A stretch of 64,000 nucleotides of DNA from Candidatus Gastranaerophilales bacterium (GTDB taxonomy: Bacteria; Cyanobacteriota; Vampirovibrionia; Gastranaerophilales; Gastranaerophilaceae): the NCBI GenBank assembly GCA_944323615.1, contig CALUTG010000002.1, forward strand, positions 1-64,000. The letters are read 5' to 3'. Of this stretch, positions 40,288 to 50,434 are shown one piece after another (positions within the stretch are counted from its first letter, which is position 1; each line of letters starts with the position of its first letter). The notes below the pieces were generated by a model. It did no database searches. It saw only the letters and a list, made by a program, of their open reading frames with translations, and was not told the origin of the DNA. The position numbers and the translations under genes are program-made.

Positions 40288-42318
40288 TTGAAAATTGAAA
40301 AATGCTGTAATCACCAAATATTAAGCTCTACAGACAACAAGCAGGATAACAGTGCTACAAAACAATACAATCCTAGTTTTGGTTCTGGCTTAACCGGAAT
40401 ACTAAGTGCTTCCGGTAACTTCATGCAAGGAATTGAAAATGGAGGATTTCTTGTTTCTTTCCTAATCCAAGACTGCTTGGGCATGACCTTACCGAGAGTA
40501 GGTGCAGCATTTTTGCGAGATAAAGAAATTACGGATCATTACAACATTCAAGAGGGTTTTGAAGTCCTTGGTAGAGAAGGTCTCACAGGACCTTGTATGA
40601 TGGCTGTAGCACCTATTATGTTTGCACTTGCAGCTGTATTCGGAAGATCAACAAGTGTAAATTCACAGCTTATAAAAAGATTCGGAAACAGTCTGAAAGA
40701 ATTAATTAGTAAACCGGAATTTGACAAAACTTTATTAAAAAATAAAGATAAATTTAAAGAAGAATTCTTCAAAAATAATATACGTAAAATGCTTGAAAAT
40801 TCTTTAGGTAAAGAAAATGTAAAAGATGAAAGTATTGAATATATACTAAAACAACTCAAAAACTATGAAAGAATTCCTAAAGATGCTAAGCTAAAAAGAC
40901 CATTCGGCAAGAATAAATACCGTAAAGAGTGTCTGTCTAACATAGTAGAACATATTGATAATATCAGATACAACACTTCATCTGACTTAAATATGCTGCA
41001 AAAAATAAAATTCGGTTCAGATGAAATAAAGGATATCAGGACATTCTCAACAAAAGATGTAATGGATGCAATGATTAAGTATAGCAATGATACTATTTCT
41101 TTAAATAAACATCTTGATACACTTGATAGTATCTCTGCTGAAAACTTAAAAAATAGCTCTATTGCAAAACGCATGATCACCAATATTTCAACAATGGCAG
41201 CAACATTAGGCGTACTTTCTATTTTACCTAAAATATATGCTAAAAACAATATTGCTCCAGGCGCTCAAACTGTAAATAAACTAAGAGAAATTAGAGAACA
41301 GGAGCGTAAATTAGAACAAGAGCTTGAACATGATAAAAAACGAGAAAAACAGCTTGAAAAAGATTTAGAGATAGAAAATGAAATTATCACAAAAGAAGTA
41401 GCTTTTAAAGGTAAAACTCCGTCCAAAAATCCATTATCAAGATTGGGCAAATTTATATCAAAACATACAAATGAGAATTTTTCATCCGAACTGGAATATG
41501 ACGGACATAACTTTACACACACTTTAATGGCAGGACTATCCCTTTTTGGATTACTCCTTCCTAGAGGACTGAGAGCCTTTAATCGTGCACAAACTGATGA
41601 TGTAACCGGTAAGAAAGACTTAACTGAACTATATGAGATTCTAATAAGAGATATCACATCTAGCCTGGCTGTTGTTTTTGTTGTACCTATGCTTACCAGA
41701 GCTTTTGTCACCTCTTATGAAAATCACTCTGGATTCGTCTTGATGCAAAAAAATAGAGATATGAGCAAATTGAAAACATCTCTAGACTTACTAAATCCAT
41801 ATAGCAAAGCACATGTGCTTACAAATTCAGAAATATCCTCTTTATATAATAATATTGATAACTTAGAAAAAATGAAGAATTTCTGCAAGTATATCGATCA
41901 AAATAATGGAGATCTGCAAAAAATTCTTTCTAAATCAGAAACTGCTACGACCCTATTTAACGAAAAAACTCTTGATTTATCTAAATTAAAAGATTTGAGC
42001 AGATCAGATAAAAACAAAAAAGTAATAGAATTCTTCAATAAATTTGGCGAACAAGCACAAAAACTTGGCAAATCAAATGATAAAGAAAGCCTAAATAAAC
42101 TGATTACCGACTTAATGAAGAGTGTCAAAAAACCTAAAGGTAACGGTATTACCTCTTTTGCAAGAGGATTGAATTCTATTCCAGCTCTATTAACAACACT
42201 ATTCATATCACCATACATCTTAGGCTGGTTTATTCCTAGATTAACTTATGCTAATACAAGGAGAATCCACGAAAAACAGGAACGTGAAAGAGAAGCTATT
42301 CTCAACAAACGCGCGTAA
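40288..42318 (+). CDS. Large lineage-specific membrane protein, unknown function
   Basis: The protein has 676 residues from a TTG start with AAAGGG nine bases upstream; an in-frame stop just before it rules out an earlier start. After a short N terminus with a PSFGSGL motif there are about five hydrophobic segments (around 100, 300, 410, 460 and the C-terminal 640-660). A highly charged Glu/Lys coiled coil (about residues 330-370) and long soluble helices separate them. It ends with a basic Arg-rich helix. No known domain is recognised. It is probably a membrane scaffold specific to this bacterial lineage. Confidence 0.75.
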   Translation: MKIEKCCNHQILSSTDNKQDNSATKQYNPSFGSGLTGILSASGNFMQGIENGGFLVSFLIQDCLGMTLPRVGAAFLRDKEITDHYNIQEGFEVLGREGLTGPCMMAVAPIMFALAAVFGRSTSVNSQLIKRFGNSLKELISKPEFDKTLLKNKDKFKEEFFKNNIRKMLENSLGKENVKDESIEYILKQLKNYERIPKDAKLKRPFGKNKYRKECLSNIVEHIDNIRYNTSSDLNMLQKIKFGSDEIKDIRTFSTKDVMDAMIKYSNDTISLNKHLDTLDSISAENLKNSSIAKRMITNISTMAATLGVLSILPKIYAKNNIAPGAQTVNKLREIREQERKLEQELEHDKKREKQLEKDLEIENEIITKEVAFKGKTPSKNPLSRLGKFISKHTNENFSSELEYDGHNFTHTLMAGLSLFGLLLPRGLRAFNRAQTDDVTGKKDLTELYEILIRDITSSLAVVFVVPMLTRAFVTSYENHSGFVLMQKNRDMSKLKTSLDLLNPYSKAHVLTNSEISSLYNNIDNLEKMKNFCKYIDQNNGDLQKILSKSETATTLFNEKTLDLSKLKDLSRSDKNKKVIEFFNKFGEQAQKLGKSNDKESLNKLITDLMKSVKKPKGNGITSFARGLNSIPALLTTLFISPYILGWFIPRLTYANTRRIHEKQEREREAILNKRA

Positions 42319-42323
42319 TCAGC

Positions 42324-42989
42324 TTAAAGGTAACTTGATAGTATAGAGCGGACATAATTTTGAGTTTCCTTATAAGGAGGAACGCCGTCATACTTGTCAA
42401 CAGCACCCGGACCGGCATTATATGCAGCCAGAGCAAGAATTATATTTCCATTATAACGATTTAACATTGATTTAAGATACTTTACCCCGCCTTCAACATT
42501 TTGTTCCGGATCAAGAGGGTTAGTAACACCTAATCCTTTAGCTGTTGCGGGCATAAGCTGCATCAACCCCAGGGCACCGACCCTCGATTTTGCGTTAGGG
42601 TTAAACCCTGATTCTTGATTAACTAAAGCATTTACAAGTTTTTCATCAACACCATGTTTTTTAGATACTCTTGAGATTAGTTCTTTAATTTTTGACTTAG
42701 TAGAGTAATCTTTTACTGCTCCTTCTGCTTTATTTGTATAAATAGAAGCATTTACCCTGGTAGCAGGATTTGTTAACAGATCTCCAAACTTTGTCTGTGC
42801 AGAAGATTTTAAAACTTTATCAAAAGATTCTATATTAGTTTTATTTAAAACGGCCTGAGGAGTGTTGGTCTCAACAGGAGTCCAATGGGCATTTAATCTG
42901 TTAATATAATTATTCATCTGAGAAGCTCTCTGCATCGCACTTGATTGCCCTGATGATGATAACAGATTTTGAATCATAGCTGAAAACAT
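42324..42989 (-). CDS. Lytic transglycosylase, SLT domain
   Basis: The protein has 221 residues from the ATG at 42989, which has AAGGATA eight bases upstream; an earlier in-frame start at 43010 has none. The C-terminal half is an SLT/lysozyme-like domain with the catalytic Glu in [13 protein letters not shown], then [13 protein letters not shown] and [11 protein letters not shown]. It would cleave peptidoglycan glycan strands to 1,6-anhydromuropeptides. The N-terminal 90 residues are low complexity without a clear signal peptide, so the export route is not obvious. It is divergent from the DUF1822-like cluster. Confidence 0.92.
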   Translation of the reverse strand: MFSAMIQNLLSSSGQSSAMQRASQMNNYINRLNAHWTPVETNTPQAVLNKTNIESFDKVLKSSAQTKFGDLLTNPATRVNASIYTNKAEGAVKDYSTKSKIKELISRVSKKHGVDEKLVNALVNQESGFNPNAKSRVGALGLMQLMPATAKGLGVTNPLDPEQNVEGGVKYLKSMLNRYNGNIILALAAYNAGPGAVDKYDGVPPYKETQNYVRSILSSYL

Positions 42990-43154
42990 TGTTGTATATC
43001 CTTTCACCAATACAAAACGGTTTTTCGTAACATTTCTTTAAGTAATTTATAAAAAATACACTATATGGTTTAATATTTTTATTGAATAAGTCAAAAATAT
43101 GGATTTTTTTTTTACAATATGGTATCATTAGCTCATAATGAGGGAGAGTGTCCG

Positions 43155-45290
43155 GTGAATAACGATAATTTTTTGATAGAAGAGAATGATTTAGAACTAG
43201 CAAGAGATATTTGTAAATACATTGAGAATCCAGATATCAGAAATCGAGCAGTTGCAAATGCTATTGCTGGAAATATTGCAGAAAAATATTTTACAGAAGT
43301 TGAAATTGATACAAAGTCTGGACTTCATAACATATCATATGTTTTGAAAGATCTTGAAATAGCAGATATCTATATAAATAATTGTTACATAGATGTAAAA
43401 CTATACTTTAATGAAAATGAAATATTTGTACCCAAAAGTCTTTTTGACAAAGGAATAGCTCCGGTAGCATTCATGTTCATTAAAATTACTCCAGATTTAT
43501 CTGGCGGAAGCGTAACAGGATTTATTTCTTCAAACGAAATAGATTTTTCAAAAGAACAAAATGGTTATTATAAAGTTGATGAATCAGAATTAACATCATT
43601 TTATGACATCGAACCTTTGTTAATTGACAGGCAGACACCGGAGTTTGTTGATAACATTGATAAAAAAATCTTTTCTTTTCTTGAAGGTTCAATGGAAAAT
43701 GTTGACGAGTTTTATCTGGAACTCATCAACTCCAGAGATGCAAGGGAAAGGCTTGCAATAGCGGCTAAGGCTCAAAGTATTTTTAATTTGATTTCAGTAA
43801 CTCAATCAGAGAATAAAGCTGATGTTGAAAACAATACCGAAGGAGCCTCCGAAGGCGAGGAAACTGAAGATTTCTCTCTAAACTTAGAAGCTGATAGTAT
43901 TGAGCCTCTAAGCCTAGATGCTAATGTCCCGACAGAATTAAATTTTGATGAAAATATAACAGAGCCTCTCAATGAAATTGATGACCAAATTGAAGCATCT
44001 GAGAACTTCATTTTAGATACAGAACCAGAGAGCTTTGAACTTGAAGCTTCTGACATTGTTTCTGAATTAGAAGAAGCTTCTGGGAATGAATTAGAAGAAA
44101 ATACTGTAACAGTAGCTGAAAGTGATGATGAAGCACCTGCTGATACAGTATCCGAAGAACTTGATGATAATATAAAAGAAGTGGAATCGGAAGAAATCCC
44201 GAATATTGATGAAAGTATTAGTTCTAATCCGACAGAATTTAATATGAGCAATTACGATGAGATTAGCACAATTGAAGACAGCAATACCGAACCTTTAATA
44301 ACAGAAGAACTGGTTGAATATAATCCTTCAGAAACAGCCGGTGATGAATCTTCACCATATAAAACGTCTGAAATCCCAGAATACAAATCCGATAAAGAAG
44401 GTAATGATGCTGGAAACGAGTTTAATTACTCAACGGAAACAACCCCAAGCCTAAATACTATTGATAATAATGAAGATTCAGTAGAGCTTGATATAGCAAA
44501 TCTGGAATCTCTTCTTGATAATGAACCTAAACAAGATGTTCAAGAAGAGCCAAACAACAATAACGAGAATATAGAGACTTCACCGCAAATAGACAGATTG
44601 TTCGGACAGTCTTCAGAAAACGAAGATTTAGATGACAACGTTATTGCTGAATCACCTAAGAAAAAAACTTCTAAACTTTTACCGGTAGTTGGAGCTATTG
44701 CCGTACTAGGAGCAATTGGATACTATAGTTATACTAAATTTGTAAATCCGGCTCCTGCTGATCTACCGCTGCCTCCAAATGATTTGAAACAGACACAAGC
44801 ACCTAAAAGTACAGCTCCAAAAACTCCGGTACAAGAAGCTATGCCTGTTGAAACTATAGAAAACATAGAAAAACCTACAGCTACGGAAGAAGCGGCTTCG
44901 GTATCTATACCGGCAATAGAACAGAATCTTGACGCATCTATTCTGGTATCAAACCTTTCTGTAAACTGGGAAGTTCCAAGCGGTTATGTTTCTAACAATA
45001 CCGCTAAACGTTATTTCTTGAAACTTGGAAAAATTATACAGCTTAATCTAAAAACAGAATTATTATTGCTTAGCAAACCACCTATTACAAATAAAATAGC
45101 AGTGGAAATTGAATACAATAAAAATACAAAAAAATTCGAAGTTAAGGGTATTACGGAATCTAGCGGAGAAAAGAGTGTAGATGATATTATTTTAAAAACA
45201 GTTAATAATGCTTTAAATATAAATCTTAGAATGAATACAAGTTCATTTGGAAATATTGCAGGCAACCCTGTATTAGTAATTCATTTGTAA
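43155..45290 (+). CDS. DUF1822-like / acidic linker / TM / TonB-C-like membrane protein
   Basis: The protein has 711 residues from the GTG at 43155 (GAGGGAG eight bases upstream; the ATG at 43119 lacks a site). Residues 1-165 follow the pattern of the cyanobacterial DUF1822 family: RNRAVANAIAGNIAEKYF, an ADI/L block, a VPKSL block and a VTGFISSNE block. A long Glu/Asp/Ser-rich, probably disordered region then runs to about 500. One transmembrane segment (about 508-527), a Pro-rich linker and a C-terminal domain with a TonB-C-like layout (LKLGKIIQLNLK ... ITESSGEKSVDDIILKTV) complete it. It is first of a three-gene unit. The DUF1822 and TonB-C calls are by pattern only. Confidence 0.65.
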   Translation: MNNDNFLIEENDLELARDICKYIENPDIRNRAVANAIAGNIAEKYFTEVEIDTKSGLHNISYVLKDLEIADIYINNCYIDVKLYFNENEIFVPKSLFDKGIAPVAFMFIKITPDLSGGSVTGFISSNEIDFSKEQNGYYKVDESELTSFYDIEPLLIDRQTPEFVDNIDKKIFSFLEGSMENVDEFYLELINSRDARERLAIAAKAQSIFNLISVTQSENKADVENNTEGASEGEETEDFSLNLEADSIEPLSLDANVPTELNFDENITEPLNEIDDQIEASENFILDTEPESFELEASDIVSELEEASGNELEENTVTVAESDDEAPADTVSEELDDNIKEVESEEIPNIDESISSNPTEFNMSNYDEISTIEDSNTEPLITEELVEYNPSETAGDESSPYKTSEIPEYKSDKEGNDAGNEFNYSTETTPSLNTIDNNEDSVELDIANLESLLDNEPKQDVQEEPNNNNENIETSPQIDRLFGQSSENEDLDDNVIAESPKKKTSKLLPVVGAIAVLGAIGYYSYTKFVNPAPADLPLPPNDLKQTQAPKSTAPKTPVQEAMPVETIENIEKPTATEEAASVSIPAIEQNLDASILVSNLSVNWEVPSGYVSNNTAKRYFLKLGKIIQLNLKTELLLLSKPPITNKIAVEIEYNKNTKKFEVKGITESSGEKSVDDIILKTVNNALNINLRMNTSSFGNIAGNPVLVIHL

Positions 45291-45307
45291 TAGGGAAAAG
45301 AGAATAT

Positions 45308-46813
45308 ATGGAAAATAACAAATACTATGATTTAATAATTGAATTAATTCAGGAAAACAATAAATTTCCCGGTCATGAAGATATTCTGAAGGATATCGCA
45401 GAGGATGTTTATAACCATGCCAAAGTAGTTTTAAATTCTGTGACAAATGAAGATGTCATATCAGCTTATCTTGAAAAAGTTATATCCACTTCAATAATTA
45501 CAGTATCTAAAAAGCTGAATAAAGGAGTAAGACCTCGTTCATCAGGAGCTGTAGATGCGATTATTGCTGCAAGAAAAGCTGCGTCTGAAGCACGCACCAC
45601 TGCCAGAAAAACTGCAACTGTAGAAAAAGATTTAACATCTGTAAATACAGAACTTGTTGATAAAATGATTAACGGACCGGAAGCTCCGTCCGCTAAAATC
45701 GAACCAATATCCGAAAGCACAGAGGAACAAGTTGCTTTAGATCTGCAAAGTTCTCCGGAAAATAATAACCTCGACATTTTAGAAGAATCGGAGTTATCAA
45801 CTGACATAACTTCGGATGAAATAATCCAACCGGATACAGAACAGTCTTTTGTTTTTGAAGAAAATACAGTTTCTAATGACTTTATACAAGAAGATCTTCA
45901 ACCTGAATCGGATATGACAGCAGCAGTACAAGACTCTCCTGTTTTTGAAGGAATCCAAGAAGAGTCAATTGATTCGGATGAAATACAAAAAGAGGATTTT
46001 GTATCCACAGAGCTGAATGAATCTCCGACAGCTCCAATTGAAGCAAGCTCTTTGACGGAAGAAACTCCTGACAACTTATTGGAAGATATGTCTGCCATTG
46101 ATGAATTATCGGAAATTGAGATAAATACTTCGGAAATTTCGGAAGAAGAACCGGCCGATCTTATGGAAGAAGAGATACCTGTCTCTGATAATTTATCTGA
46201 TTTTGAAACTGATTCTGCAAGAGAAGAAGAATTTGACACCATAATTGAAGATACCTCCGTATCAGAAGATTTACCAAGTTTTGAAGCCAATCCAGATTTA
46301 ATGCAAGAGCAGAATAATCTTTTGGATGAACAAAAACCCGAATTAATAACTGCTGAAAACTTAGTTGAAGAAGCAGAAGTATTGGAAGAAGTCAATGAAT
46401 TATCTCTTGAGAATGGTTCAGAAGATCTTGAACTTACAGCTGATACTGAAGCTGAAGATTTAACATTTACAGAATCTGATCTAGAAGAATTGGAGCCGGC
46501 TGATATAGACAAGCCTCTTATTTCTGAAACTAAAACCCTGCCTAAAGAAGAGACTGTTAAAGCTGTAATCGGACCAGATTATTCATGCTTTAGCTATAAT
46601 CCTGATGTTCAAGATTCTCTATGGAATGAAGGAGATGTCACTGAGGCTCTGGAAATTATAAATAAAAAAGATCCCGATTCCAATGTTTTCAAAATCTATA
46701 AACTAAGATTTAACGACGGAAACACGGTTGATAAAATCAGTAAAGAACTTAACCTGACAGAAGAACAAGTTATAGATACTCTAATTGAGATATCCTTATT
46801 AGTAAAGGAATAA
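45308..46813 (+). CDS. Acidic protein with C-terminal sigma-region-4-like helix-turn-helix
   Basis: The protein has 501 residues. A folded N-terminal helical part (1-90) is followed by about 340 residues of Glu/Asp/Ser-rich repetitive sequence. The last 60 residues include an N-terminal TPR-like piece and a helix-turn-helix (FNDGNTVDKISKELNLTEE) of the kind found in sigma factor region 4. It starts 17 bases after the preceding gene and ends 7 bases before the next, so all three are co-transcribed. It may bind DNA, or the HTH may be a protein contact; no sigma region 2 is visible. Confidence 0.6.
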   Translation: MENNKYYDLIIELIQENNKFPGHEDILKDIAEDVYNHAKVVLNSVTNEDVISAYLEKVISTSIITVSKKLNKGVRPRSSGAVDAIIAARKAASEARTTARKTATVEKDLTSVNTELVDKMINGPEAPSAKIEPISESTEEQVALDLQSSPENNNLDILEESELSTDITSDEIIQPDTEQSFVFEENTVSNDFIQEDLQPESDMTAAVQDSPVFEGIQEESIDSDEIQKEDFVSTELNESPTAPIEASSLTEETPDNLLEDMSAIDELSEIEINTSEISEEEPADLMEEEIPVSDNLSDFETDSAREEEFDTIIEDTSVSEDLPSFEANPDLMQEQNNLLDEQKPELITAENLVEEAEVLEEVNELSLENGSEDLELTADTEAEDLTFTESDLEELEPADIDKPLISETKTLPKEETVKAVIGPDYSCFSYNPDVQDSLWNEGDVTEALEIINKKDPDSNVFKIYKLRFNDGNTVDKISKELNLTEEQVIDTLIEISLLVKE

Positions 46814-46820
46814 AAGCTTA

Positions 46821-49769
46821 ATGCAATGTCCCAGATGCAAAAAAGAAATTGAAGACAATTCTTTGAAATGCAGCTTTTGCGGTGCAAAAGTCGGGTCAAT
46901 ATGCAAATCTTGCGGATCTTATAATACTATAACAGCAAAAGAATGCTCCGGCTGCGGGAATATTCTGCTAAAAATTTGTCCTGAATGCGGTGCTGCAAAT
47001 TTACCTGCTGCTAAACTATGCCGTAAATGCAAAGCCAATCTGGACAAAAGAGAAGAAAAAGAACAATCTATTTTACCTGCATACACAGCAAATACATACT
47101 CACAGCAGAAAGTCAAAACAAAACTCCTGGAAGCAATTAAAAATGCTGAAACAAAAATAATTACTATAGGCGGAGAAAGCGGTTCCGGAAAGAATCTGGT
47201 TTTAAGATACAGTATTAATGAATTAAAAAAGGCAAAGCTGATATGGATGCTTGGATCCTGCACGCAAATTACACAATTATCTCCTTTCGGTTTCTTTCAG
47301 GATTTGTTTTTAAACTTTTTTAATATAAACAATTTTTGTCCGGATACACTTCAACTAAAAAAGAATTCTCTTAAATTTTTCAAACAGGATTTCCCGTCAC
47401 TTACCAATAACGAAATTTTAGATTTACTCAACTTTTTGTATCCGGAAAATACCGATAAATATGAAAATATTTATTATAACAAGGCAAAAATGTTTAATAT
47501 AATGAAAAAAGTTGTCTTAACCATCATTGAGAAGATGAAGGTTGTCTTTATTATAGATAACTTTGAATATATTGACGGAATGTCTTATGACTTTATAGAA
47601 GAACTTTTAAAAGAAGAACTGGTACTGGAAAGAAGCAAATTCATAATAATTTCAGCTGAAACTAAACCTGGCCTCGGCAGGTTGCCTTCTCCGTTACTAG
47701 ATGCTGTAAACTATATGGATTTAAATATCGCACAATTTTCACAAAACCAAATAGAATCTTTGCTGGGGCAATACAGCGGTATGAAATTCGAAAAGCCTTT
47801 TGTTGAAAGAACTATAAGAATAGCTAACGGTAACCCGTCAGTGGTAGAGCAAATTGTATTACTTTACCATGATATTAGAAGAAATAACTTTAAACCGGTA
47901 TCCTATAACTCCCTGGAAGATATTATTAATTTTAGATTAAATATTCTTAAGCAAACAGATTTGCACGCATACAGACTCCTAACCGCAATGTCGATTTTAG
48001 GGAAGAAAATTTACCCTGCCATGCTGGAAAATTTTGACAACAATCCTGCTCAAGAATTTGAACGTATTGTTGAAAAACTTGTGGATTTGGGCTTTATAAC
48101 CCAGATTAATACTTTATCTTTTGAATTCAAAAGCACCAATATATGGAAATTAATTGTCGCGAATGTCAAAAACGATGAATATTTTGAAGAAATCTTAAAT
48201 ATTCTCTATGAAACTTTAAGCATCTATAAGCAATCCTCTATCGCATTATTAGGATATATTGTTCAGAAATTAAGCAATAATGACCACGCTTTTGAGATTT
48301 GGACGCTTCTTATGAAACAAGCCTGCTATATTGGAGATATTGGATTATATATTATTACCCAAAAGCAAGCACTTAAACTCATAGAAAATAAAACCAATCC
48401 GTTTTTCCAAAAAGTGAAAAGAAATATTTATACAAGAGTAGGAAAACTACTTGAACCAATAGATTACAAAACCTCATTTGAATATCTGCAGACAGCAGTA
48501 ATGATGCTTGACGATAACGATGATGCTGAGCATATAGAATTACTGGGATATCTCGCGTCCTGTTCAATGAAATCTGGAAACTATTGGGGTGCAATTGAAT
48601 GCACGGACAGTGTCTTAAACAAACTGCCGGACGAGATGAGGTTTGAAAAAATCCTGATAAAATCAAGACAAGTCACCCCTCTTCTTCGCTTAGGAAATTA
48701 CGGACAGCTTATAAACCTTATTGAAACTGAACTTCTGCCCGAAATTGAAAAAGTCCTTTCTAAGGGAAAAGACTTACCCGTTATCAGAATTTCCGACCTG
48801 TATGAAACCTGGCTGGGAATATACTTTGACTTTGCGGAAGCTCTTATTTTCCAAGGTGATGGAAAAATGTTTGACGTTATACAAAGTATAGGAGATATTC
48901 TTGAAAAAAATCAAACAACAGAGCCTTCCGTGACATGCAGACTTTGCTTGCTTATTGCACTGGCTAATACAATAAAAGGAGATTTTAAAACCTCTAAAAA
49001 GGTTCTTGATGATCTGCTGAAAGATTATCCGCTCGATAATATGGATTCGTTTATTGTCTCAAGGTGGAACTTTATTGATATTTTAAACAAATTCTTTGAA
49101 AAAGATTACAATACGCTTTACAGTGAACTATTTAATGTTACTGCATACGCAAATAATGTTAATGATAACTTTACAAAAAACATCTTAAAGACACTGCTTG
49201 CAAAAATTTTAAAAGACGGCGGCCAAACAAAAAAAGCTCTTGAAATACTTGAAGAGCAGGTTTCTTATTTTGCAAAAACAAAAGTTGCAACAGGAGTATT
49301 GCTTTCCTGGTACCTGATAGCAGAGATAAAACTTATCACTAACGGGACTCAGTTTGCACTTGATATAGCAACAAAAGCCCTTGATATTGCACAGGGGCCA
49401 AATATTAATAATTATTATTTCATAGCACTATTTAACAGATTAATAGGTGAAATTTACCTTGCAAAACAAGATTTTGAATCCGCGCAAGTCTACATAGAAA
49501 AATCTATTATGGTAGCTAAGCAGTTTGGACTTGAATTTATACTTCTTAACAGCTATCTCCAAAATGCAAAATTGTATCAGGAACTGGCTCTTCCTAAGTC
49601 AAGCAAACGAAACGACTATATCAAACAGGCTCTTAAATTGTTCCAGCTTGCTAAAAACCTCACAATTGTATCAGAACAGCCCGTTATACAAAAAACAATC
49701 AAAGAAGAATTAAATTTGCTGCTGTCATTCTGCAAACTTAACGGTATTACCATCGGCGGAGGTAAATAG
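46821..49769 (+). CDS. Zinc-ribbon STAND-type ATPase with TPR-like repeats
   Basis: The protein has 982 residues. The first 75 contain four zinc knuckles (CPRCKK, CSFCGAK, CKSCGS/CSGCGN, CPECGA/CRKC), i.e. tandem zinc ribbons. An AAA/STAND ATPase follows, with Walker A GESGSGKN (118-125) and a Walker B-like MKVVFIIDNFEYID near 250. It has a winged-helix-like region and, from about residue 480 to the end, helical repeats resembling TPR. This resembles the ATPase of adenylate-cyclase-associated or LuxR/MalT-type regulators but without a cyclase or LuxR output domain. It probably senses a partner and switches with ATP. Confidence 0.75.
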   Translation: MQCPRCKKEIEDNSLKCSFCGAKVGSICKSCGSYNTITAKECSGCGNILLKICPECGAANLPAAKLCRKCKANLDKREEKEQSILPAYTANTYSQQKVKTKLLEAIKNAETKIITIGGESGSGKNLVLRYSINELKKAKLIWMLGSCTQITQLSPFGFFQDLFLNFFNINNFCPDTLQLKKNSLKFFKQDFPSLTNNEILDLLNFLYPENTDKYENIYYNKAKMFNIMKKVVLTIIEKMKVVFIIDNFEYIDGMSYDFIEELLKEELVLERSKFIIISAETKPGLGRLPSPLLDAVNYMDLNIAQFSQNQIESLLGQYSGMKFEKPFVERTIRIANGNPSVVEQIVLLYHDIRRNNFKPVSYNSLEDIINFRLNILKQTDLHAYRLLTAMSILGKKIYPAMLENFDNNPAQEFERIVEKLVDLGFITQINTLSFEFKSTNIWKLIVANVKNDEYFEEILNILYETLSIYKQSSIALLGYIVQKLSNNDHAFEIWTLLMKQACYIGDIGLYIITQKQALKLIENKTNPFFQKVKRNIYTRVGKLLEPIDYKTSFEYLQTAVMMLDDNDDAEHIELLGYLASCSMKSGNYWGAIECTDSVLNKLPDEMRFEKILIKSRQVTPLLRLGNYGQLINLIETELLPEIEKVLSKGKDLPVIRISDLYETWLGIYFDFAEALIFQGDGKMFDVIQSIGDILEKNQTTEPSVTCRLCLLIALANTIKGDFKTSKKVLDDLLKDYPLDNMDSFIVSRWNFIDILNKFFEKDYNTLYSELFNVTAYANNVNDNFTKNILKTLLAKILKDGGQTKKALEILEEQVSYFAKTKVATGVLLSWYLIAEIKLITNGTQFALDIATKALDIAQGPNINNYYFIALFNRLIGEIYLAKQDFESAQVYIEKSIMVAKQFGLEFILLNSYLQNAKLYQELALPKSSKRNDYIKQALKLFQLAKNLTIVSEQPVIQKTIKEELNLLLSFCKLNGITIGGGK

Positions 49770-49810
49770 GGGTAAGGGGTAAATAATTAATATTAAAATA
49801 AACTTGTTTT

Positions 49811-50368
49811 TTATACGTAGTCGTCAGGGTTACCTGAATAGTCCTGAATCATGCCTTCTGAATCCGTGTCAGCAGCCACACCGGAATACTCATGAACAGA
49901 GGATCTATATGCAAGAGCTCGTTTATTTAGCTCATCCATTGCCATAGGACCTGTCAAAACTTCAATAACTTCTCCGTTTGAATCATATAATTTTAGACGG
50001 GGAATTTCAACACCTTGAGGAGTTTTATATCCCATTAGAGACATCGGACCATATTCGCCAAACCCGTCTTTCATCTCGTAATACAATTCTTTAAGGTTTT
50101 CGTTATCAAGGCAGCTTATTGCGACATTGTTACTGGTTTCTCTCTGAACCCAATCCTGAACGGTCTGGGTTTCGTCAAGCAGCTCCGCTAATTGTTCCGA
50201 AGTCGCTTTAATATTGACAAACAATGAGTCTCCCCCTTTACCTACGGCTGTAGGGCCTTTTTCTTTTGACCTGAACACCCTGTAATTTGCTTCGTCAATA
50301 ACCTTTTTTTCACCGGGATCCTGATTGTCATTATTTAAACTTTTTTCAACGTGAAATTCTTCAGCCAT
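49811..50368 (-). CDS. Acidic soluble protein, unknown function
   Basis: The protein has 185 residues from the ATG at 50368, with AAGGAG upstream; a longer frame to 50455 has no such site and would run into the operator region. It is soluble and acidic, with a central beta-rich part (DSLFVNIKATSEQLAELLDE, GYKTPQGVEIPRLKLYDSNGEVIEVL) and an acidic C terminus ending in DDYV. No family is recognised. It is divergent from rnpA, and a perfect HLR1-type site lies in the shared upstream region. Confidence 0.7.
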   Translation of the reverse strand: MAEEFHVEKSLNNDNQDPGEKKVIDEANYRVFRSKEKGPTAVGKGGDSLFVNIKATSEQLAELLDETQTVQDWVQRETSNNVAISCLDNENLKELYYEMKDGFGEYGPMSLMGYKTPQGVEIPRLKLYDSNGEVIEVLTGPMAMDELNKRALAYRSSVHEYSGVAADTDSEGMIQDYSGNPDDYV

Positions 50369-50434
50369 AGTTTTACTCCTTATATTTTGATTTACGGCAC
50401 AAAATAAGGAATCTTTAATGTTTTGAGATAAATA

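Noticed and set aside
45898-46512. Long Ser-rich reading frames antisense to the acidic proteins (also 43802-44251 and 45466-45807)
   Set aside because: They mirror Glu/Asp-rich codons on the other strand, have no start sites or known domains, and the plus-strand genes are clearly real.
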